A model generated the notes under the pieces. That model made no database searches. It was not told the DNA's origin and was given only the letters and a program-made list of their open reading frames with translations. From assembly GCA_019114225.1 (NCBI GenBank), contig DXFW01000022.1, positions 1-64,000 of the forward strand: 64,000 bases of DNA, given 5' to 3'. Positions 59,339 to 64,000 of this stretch are shown in pieces; position 1 is the stretch's first letter; every line of letters starts with the position of its first letter. The translations under genes were made by a program, and so were the position numbers. The DNA comes from Candidatus Allofournierella pullicola. GTDB taxonomy: Bacteria > Bacillota > Clostridia > Oscillospirales > Ruminococcaceae.

Positions 59339-60616
59339 TTATGCCGAACGCTCCATCTCCTGCCTTGCGATGGTCAGAAACCGTTTCAGACGCCCGCCGT
59401 CGCAGCGGACGGTCTGCACATCTTTCAGAATGATCTCCATGGGCATTCCGCGGCACCACGAAAGCCCTTGGGCCACCGTCTCCTTTACCGCCTGCTCGTC
59501 GAACGCCGTGCCGGACACAAGGCCCGGGTGCGGCTTCCAGGAGAGCAGGACTGTGCCGCCGATCTCCTGCGCGGCACGGCGCAGATCGGTCCATGGGCTG
59601 ACGGACACGCGCCGCAGGTTGGGAAGCGCCCGCGCCAGGTCAAGCAGTTTGCCGTCCAGGCATTCGCAGCACCCCACACAGCACAGTCCGAACCGCTCCA
59701 TCAGGGGGACATAGTAGTCGGTGGCAAATTCCCGGTACATTTCCGGGGAAACAGAGGCAAGCTCCTGCGACTCGCAGAAGCCCCACATGCTCTTGAGCGG
59801 CCGGTCCGCGCCGCCCCGGGGCATATCACAGAATCCGATCCCGCCGGAGCCCACGTACTGATTTCCCGTGTTGGGCGAAAAAACGTTCCTGCTTTCCAGC
59901 TGATCATAAAGACGGAGCCAGCTGTCCCGCAAAAAGGCCAGAAGGGCGTGCAGCTCGTCTTCTTCGTCCATCATATCAAAATAAAGATTTTCCATGCCGC
60001 GAAGCTCGCAGACCGTTTCCAGCAGCAGCGGGTCCGCGTCGCGGAAGCTGCGATCGACATAAACGGGGATCACATCCCCCAGTTCCTCTTCGACCGCGGA
60101 AAAGGCGCGCAGGGTGGAAGCCTCATCCGTCACCAGGCCGACGGGCCGCAGCTTGTGCCGATCCCGCAGCTCGGCAAGAACGGGTTCTCCCCGCCATGCG
60201 CCGCCCTGTTCGGAGGGCCGGGTGCGTTTTGGCGAAACGCCCCATCCGGTCAGCTCCGCGCGGAGGGGGACCCCCAGGGCGGCCTCCGTCACAAAATCGT
60301 CCGGGAGGCAGTCCCAGCGGTAGATCAGCCGGCGCAGGTAGAGCTCGTATCCGCGCCAGAAAGGGTCTGTGCAGACAAGGCGTTTGGCGGGCACAAGCTC
60401 GTCCCACGCGCCTTCCGGAAAGCACAACAGCGCGGGCCGTTCGGCCCGCAAAGCGTTGTTCCGGCGGTGAAACGCCTGCCGCTGCGCCTGGACCGGATCG
60501 TTCCCGATCTCATACACCCGGCGCGCAAGGTCACGGATGACCGCGCGTTCTTCCGCGCTCAGCACACCGGGCGCGTGCCCGCCCGCCGCAATGCGGCCGT
60601 CGCCGTATTCGATCAT
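59339..60616 (-). CDS. Uroporphyrinogen decarboxylase (URO-D)-like family protein
   Basis: A 425-residue cytosolic protein. The C-terminal half resembles the URO-D/methyltransferase barrel family: SMWGFCESQELASVSPEMYREF, YYVPLMERFGLCCVGCCECLDG, LPNLRRVSVSPWTDL and GTVLLSWKPHPGLV. True URO-D is nearer 340-350 residues and lacks this long N-terminal part. Similar proteins turn up in sugar-utilisation clusters of Firmicutes without assigned function, so a role in heme synthesis is unlikely. Start ATG at 60616 with GGAGGAG upstream. Last gene of the operon. Confidence 0.55.
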   Translation of the reverse strand: MIEYGDGRIAAGGHAPGVLSAEERAVIRDLARRVYEIGNDPVQAQRQAFHRRNNALRAERPALLCFPEGAWDELVPAKRLVCTDPFWRGYELYLRRLIYRWDCLPDDFVTEAALGVPLRAELTGWGVSPKRTRPSEQGGAWRGEPVLAELRDRHKLRPVGLVTDEASTLRAFSAVEEELGDVIPVYVDRSFRDADPLLLETVCELRGMENLYFDMMDEEDELHALLAFLRDSWLRLYDQLESRNVFSPNTGNQYVGSGGIGFCDMPRGGADRPLKSMWGFCESQELASVSPEMYREFATDYYVPLMERFGLCCVGCCECLDGKLLDLARALPNLRRVSVSPWTDLRRAAQEIGGTVLLSWKPHPGLVSGTAFDEQAVKETVAQGLSWCRGMPMEIILKDVQTVRCDGGRLKRFLTIARQEMERSA

Positions 60617-60636
60617 ACTGACTCCTCCTGGACAAA

Positions 60637-62178
60637 TTATTCCGGCAGCCGGGCAGTTGTTTTTATGAACCGCCCCAGCGAAGAGAGCGACACCTGCGGG
60701 CGGAAGGACGGGCAGCTGGACACGGAGCAGCGGAGCAGAGAGACCTGCCCGATCACCGCGCGCGCCGGCCGGGGGCACCCGCCCTCCACGCACAAAACCG
60801 AGGCGTTTTTGTGGATGCCGTATTCCCCGAACCCCACATGAAAAAAGGAGCAGTTTTGGATACGCACATTCTTTGCCGCCCCGCCCTCGCGCCAGGCGGT
60901 CTCCGGCGCGATGTGGATGGCGGTGCCGGGGCAGTTTCGGAAGCGGCAGTCCTCGACCACCGCTGTGTGGGCCTTGATGAGCAGGCAGCGGGTCAGAATG
61001 TTCTCAAAGGTGCAGCGGCGCACCACCAAATGGGGCCGCAGGCCCGCGTCCAGCAGCAGCCCCGGATGGGGCAGGGGCCGGTCCAGCAGCACCCGGGCGG
61101 CCAGTCTGGTCCGGTCCGGTACGGATCCCAGCACACGGAAACTGTCCGTCAGACAAAGGGAATCGGGATCATACAGCTCCAGCCGGGAGCCGGGGAGGGG
61201 AGCGTCGATGACCTGGGAATGGGTGAATGTGGGAGCCTTCACCCGCAAAAGCACCCACGCCCCTTCCAGCGGCTCCGGGTCATAGTAATAGCTGTGAACA
61301 TTGACGGCGTCATCCTCGCTGGAGGAAAAAAAGCAGTCCTCCAGAAGGATCTGCCCGTCGCAGGCGGAAAAGTGCGACGCGTCCGTGTTGACGGAAACGG
61401 GCTGGCCCGCCGACGGCCTGACCGCAAGTTTTTTGCATGTGACGTCCCGGCAGCGGTACGCCAGCAGGCCCATCCCGTACTGGGCGTGAAGGGTGACCTG
61501 CTCGAGGGCAACGTTTTGGCAGCGCTCCAGATAGACCGCCGGGCGGTAGTGATAGGAGTGGATCAGCACGGCGCTGCGCCCGGTGCAGGCCGGGAGAGCG
61601 GGCGCGCCGAAATACCGGATCGTGTTCCGGTCCAGCCGGGTCCGTGAAAAGGACGTCATGCAGCCGGGCAAAAACCTCCCCGCCTCGTCTGTCGGCACAA
61701 TGCGGGGCGCGGGCGTGCGCCCGGTGACGCCGCAGCCCTTGGGCAGGCGCAGGTCCACATAGTCCGCTCCCTGTCCGGCCACCCGGGCAACCGTGTAGGG
61801 CTTGGGAGACTGATCCACCGCAAGGCCCCGAAGGCTAACGTTTTCGCAGCCGGACAGTTCCACCGCCTGCATGGGGCCGTGGAGTATGAATCTTGCCCCC
61901 GAAGCCTCGATGACGCACTCGCGGGCGCCGTGTACGGGCAGCGCGGTCTCGTAGGGATAATACGGGGTGAAGATGACCGCCTCGGGGTCATCGCCCAGGC
62001 GCCCGCTCATCAGCGAGCGGCGCAGCCTGCGGGCAAAGGGCGGGCGCAGGTGATAATCGCCCGGCGGGATGAGCAGCGTGGTGCCGGGGTGCTGTTCCAG
62101 GTCTTCGGCCGCGCGGCGCAGCCGCGCCCACAGGGTCGCCCCGGAAAACCCGTCCAGCGAGCGCACCCGTGCGCTCAC
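60637..62178 (-). CDS. GH110-like right-handed beta-helix protein (alpha-galactosidase-like)
   Basis: A 513-residue beta-helix protein with many short beta turns and repeated NVxLE/CxxV steps. The segment NTDASHFSACDGQILLED (about 264-281), then SEDDAVNVHSYYYDP (about 288-302), closely follows the GH110 pattern (DATHFSGC...DDAINVHG). GH110 contains alpha-1,3-galactosidases active on blood-group B type and linear alpha-galactose structures. There is no signal peptide, so it should act on imported oligosaccharides, and it is shorter than classic members. GTG start at 62178 overlaps the preceding stop by four bases. Confidence 0.72.
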   Translation of the reverse strand: MSARVRSLDGFSGATLWARLRRAAEDLEQHPGTTLLIPPGDYHLRPPFARRLRRSLMSGRLGDDPEAVIFTPYYPYETALPVHGARECVIEASGARFILHGPMQAVELSGCENVSLRGLAVDQSPKPYTVARVAGQGADYVDLRLPKGCGVTGRTPAPRIVPTDEAGRFLPGCMTSFSRTRLDRNTIRYFGAPALPACTGRSAVLIHSYHYRPAVYLERCQNVALEQVTLHAQYGMGLLAYRCRDVTCKKLAVRPSAGQPVSVNTDASHFSACDGQILLEDCFFSSSEDDAVNVHSYYYDPEPLEGAWVLLRVKAPTFTHSQVIDAPLPGSRLELYDPDSLCLTDSFRVLGSVPDRTRLAARVLLDRPLPHPGLLLDAGLRPHLVVRRCTFENILTRCLLIKAHTAVVEDCRFRNCPGTAIHIAPETAWREGGAAKNVRIQNCSFFHVGFGEYGIHKNASVLCVEGGCPRPARAVIGQVSLLRCSVSSCPSFRPQVSLSSLGRFIKTTARLPE

Positions 62179-63047
62179 AGCTCTCCCTGCGCTTTCAAAA
62201 AGTCCAGGAAGGTGCGGATGGAGCCGCCCACATGCTTCACCCAGGGGGGGCGGACGCCGGGAACAGTGCCCACGTCGAAGAAATCCCCCGGCGCGGACAG
62301 CGCGGTGCGCATGAAGGAATCGCTGCCGTCCAGCCCGTCGGCCAGGTTCAAAAATTCATCGCCCCAAAAGGCGCACTCCTCCGCGGCGACGCCCTGGGGG
62401 AACAGCACCTGGGAGAGCAGCGCGTCCACATTGTCGGACTTGTTCAGCACGCCCACCTCCAGATACTTTGCGTCGCAGGTCACCTTCAAAGGCAGGCCCA
62501 GCTCCTGCCCCACGCCGCGGGCGAGGGCCAGAAGATCGGTGATCCCGCCGGCAAGGCCATGCTCTGCCAGCGACTGACGGGCCAGCTCCACCTCGTTGCC
62601 GCTCAAAAACAGGTTTTCACTGCGGGAGTTGGAGTTCATAATGTCGATCTTGCAGTAGTTGGGCCGGTCGAAGATGATGTCGGTGGGATAGCCGTACTTC
62701 TCCCACAAAATGCGGTGAATGCGATAGGCTGCGTCGTGAATGCGCAGCACAGTCTGGGGCGTGACGCCCGGGTCCGCCACTTCGACGCGGCGGCCTTCGG
62801 CATTGAATCCGTAGTTGTAGCTGCCCCGGCCCAGGCCCAGATACAGGTTTTGCAGCTGAGGCACCGTGAACCGCTCGTGCAGCGTGCCGCCCGCGAGGTT
62901 TTTATAGGTGGTGCCGCTGACGATCAGCAGCCGCACGCCCTTTTCCAGCAGCGGGGCCATCGCTGCCACCGCTTCGTCCACTGGGGCGTTCCGGTTCACC
63001 ACCGCGGTGCCGTCCCAATCAAAAAACACAGCCTTATAGCGTTTCAT
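62175..63047 (-). CDS. HAD superfamily hydrolase
   Basis: A 290-residue haloacid-dehalogenase fold phosphatase or phosphomutase. Motif I is DWDGTAVV (nucleophile Asp-10), motif II is IVSGTTYKN, and motif IV is FWGDEFLNLADG. A large cap region lies between, as in Cof-type enzymes. The ATG at 63047 follows AGGAGG and overlaps the GH65 stop. Beside a GH65 phosphorylase one expects a beta-phosphoglucomutase; this HAD is longer than the usual 220-residue mutase, so a sugar phosphatase is equally possible. Confidence 0.85.
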   Translation of the reverse strand: MKRYKAVFFDWDGTAVVNRNAPVDEAVAAMAPLLEKGVRLLIVSGTTYKNLAGGTLHERFTVPQLQNLYLGLGRGSYNYGFNAEGRRVEVADPGVTPQTVLRIHDAAYRIHRILWEKYGYPTDIIFDRPNYCKIDIMNSNSRSENLFLSGNEVELARQSLAEHGLAGGITDLLALARGVGQELGLPLKVTCDAKYLEVGVLNKSDNVDALLSQVLFPQGVAAEECAFWGDEFLNLADGLDGSDSFMRTALSAPGDFFDVGTVPGVRPPWVKHVGGSIRTFLDFLKAQGEL

Positions 63048-64000
63048 GGCTTTGCCTCCTTCGGACAGGGCAGCTCCACCGTTTCGCCCGGCGCCGCCTG
63101 ACACGCCAGCGCGCAGACCTGCAGACGCAGCGGGCCGGGATTCTCCCGGTCGGCTTCAACGCGCACCGTGTCCTGTGTGATGTGCACGCGGCAGCGCAGG
63201 CCCTGCCAGCACAGCGGGAAGGACAGGCCGGACCAGCCTTGGGGCAGGGCGGGGTCCAGGTGCAGGCCGTCCTGCTGCAGGCTGAGGCCGCCGAACCCCC
63301 GCACCGCCACCATCCAGCTGCCGCCGTTGGCCGCCGGGTGGGTTCCGCCGATGTACAGATCCCCCACATAGCGCTTGTAAGCCCCGGCAAGGTCCAGCGT
63401 GGCGGCCTGCAGGAAGTAGGGATAGGCGTATTCCGCAAGGCCGCACTTCACCGCGGCCAGCGCGTAGATACAGCCGCTCAGGCTGGAGCCGTGCTCGGTG
63501 CGCGGCTCATAGTAACGGAAATTCGCCCGGCGCACCTCCGGCGGATATTCCTGGGGGAACAGGGCGGTGACAAGGCACACGTCCGCCTGCTTGATGACCT
63601 GCGTCTGCACGGCCAGGCCCACCGGGCTGCCCAGATACTCGTTGGGCCGCAGAATTCTGGCGCGCAGCTCGTCCGGCGTCAGGTCCTCCATGCGGAAGTG
63701 GCCGTCGTACTGCTCGATCAGGCCGGTCTTCGGGTCGGGCGAAGGGACATACAGCTCCCGCTCAAACTCCAGAATGGCGGGCAGGTCCTCCCGGAAGTTT
63801 AGCCGGTCCAGCAGTTCTTCCAGTCGGTCCGGGGCGTGCGTTTGCAGATAGTCCGCCGCGCCGCGAAACGCCTCCAGCGCCTTTTTGGTCATAACGTTGG
63901 TGTAAAAATCGTTGTTGACCCGCTCGTGGTATTCATCGGCGCCGGTGACGTCCAGCATTTCATACCGCTTTTTTTCGGGTTTATAGTAGCTCCAGCTGTA
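63044..64000 (-). CDS. Glycoside hydrolase family 65 protein, C-terminal part (runs off window)
   Basis: GH65 enzymes phosphorolyse alpha-glucosides (maltose, kojibiose, nigerose, trehalose) to beta-glucose-1-phosphate and sugar. About 318 C-terminal residues are visible, less than half of a 750-residue family. They include the catalytic acid Glu in DVTGADEYHERVNNDFYTN, the phosphate-site signature RTEHGSSLSGCIYAL, and the C-terminal beta-sandwich starting near LGGTHPAANG-like sequence (YIGGTHPAANGGSWM). The reading frame is open to the window end. First visible gene of the operon with ATGA overlap to the HAD gene. Confidence 0.92.
   Translation of the reverse strand, partial: YSWSYYKPEKKRYEMLDVTGADEYHERVNNDFYTNVMTKKALEAFRGAADYLQTHAPDRLEELLDRLNFREDLPAILEFERELYVPSPDPKTGLIEQYDGHFRMEDLTPDELRARILRPNEYLGSPVGLAVQTQVIKQADVCLVTALFPQEYPPEVRRANFRYYEPRTEHGSSLSGCIYALAAVKCGLAEYAYPYFLQAATLDLAGAYKRYVGDLYIGGTHPAANGGSWMVAVRGFGGLSLQQDGLHLDPALPQGWSGLSFPLCWQGLRCRVHITQDTVRVEADRENPGPLRLQVCALACQAAPGETVELPCPKEAKP

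Noticed and set aside
59131-59433. 100-codon plus-strand open frame
   Set aside because: No ribosome site, Arg/Ser-rich composition, and it spans a terminator hairpin and the 3' end of the opposite gene.

Overview
The window comes from a high-GC (visibly above 60%) Gram-positive anaerobe. The gene content (K+-type membrane pyrophosphatase, PTS with HPr Ser-46, pyrBI, feoAB plus the FeoB-associated Cys-rich protein, ECF transporter, YesM-type two-component system, many sugar ABC importers and glycosidases) points to a gut-type Clostridia member of the Oscillospiraceae/Ruminococcaceae, near Faecalibacterium, Gemmiger or Subdoligranulum. That placement is inference from gene content. I saw no rRNA, tRNA, CRISPR array, insertion sequence or prophage.

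Region by region. 1-1925 (-): membrane pyrophosphatase, cut by the window edge. 2202-11115 (+): patatin-like protein with an orphan Enzyme I, then a complete fructose PTS (fruR, fruK, fruA, HPr, Enzyme I). 11181-15706 (-): housekeeping and small genes (amino-thiazoline hydrolase-like protein, DegV, VTT membrane protein, Met-rich lipoprotein, rsmE, prmA). 16002-17339 (-): pyrBI. 17515-21336 (+): agmatine deiminase, then an iron-uptake operon feoA-feoB-Cys-rich protein with three DtxR/IdeR-like palindromes. 21468-22979: M42 peptidase (-) and a DUF4176 protein (+). 23111-27271 (+): SAM hydrolase next to a complete ECF vitamin-type transporter.

27640-40842 (+) is the most interesting block: a LacI regulator followed by thirteen tightly spaced genes. 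They encode an SDR dehydrogenase, a SelA/DgaE-like PLP enzyme, an AGE-family epimerase, an ABC importer lacking its ATPase, two RidA proteins, a Pgl-type lactonase, an amidohydrolase/deacetylase, an RraA-like protein, KDPG aldolase and KDG kinase. Together they spell out a plausible non-phosphorylative, oxidative route for an N-acetylamino sugar: oxidation to lactone, lactone opening, deacetylation, PLP-dependent deamination helped by RidA, then KDG to KDPG to pyruvate plus glyceraldehyde-3-P. A ROK kinase follows after a terminator.

41995-51918: two DUF4091 proteins flank a divergently transcribed sugar ABC importer (-) and a YesM/AraC-type two-component system (+). 52056-58993 (-): a damaged kdp locus. 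It has kdpE; a kdpD copy that lacks its 5' end and carries a one-base frameshift; a small membrane ORF; kdpC; and an in-frame chimera joining the front of a second KdpD to the back of KdpB. kdpA and the phosphorylation half of kdpB are absent. Conserved direct repeats that look like KdpE boxes lie 41-42 bases upstream of -10 elements at three promoters. 59339-64000 (-): an overlapping operon of a GH65 phosphorylase (cut by the window edge), a HAD hydrolase, a GH110-like beta-helix protein and a URO-D-like protein.
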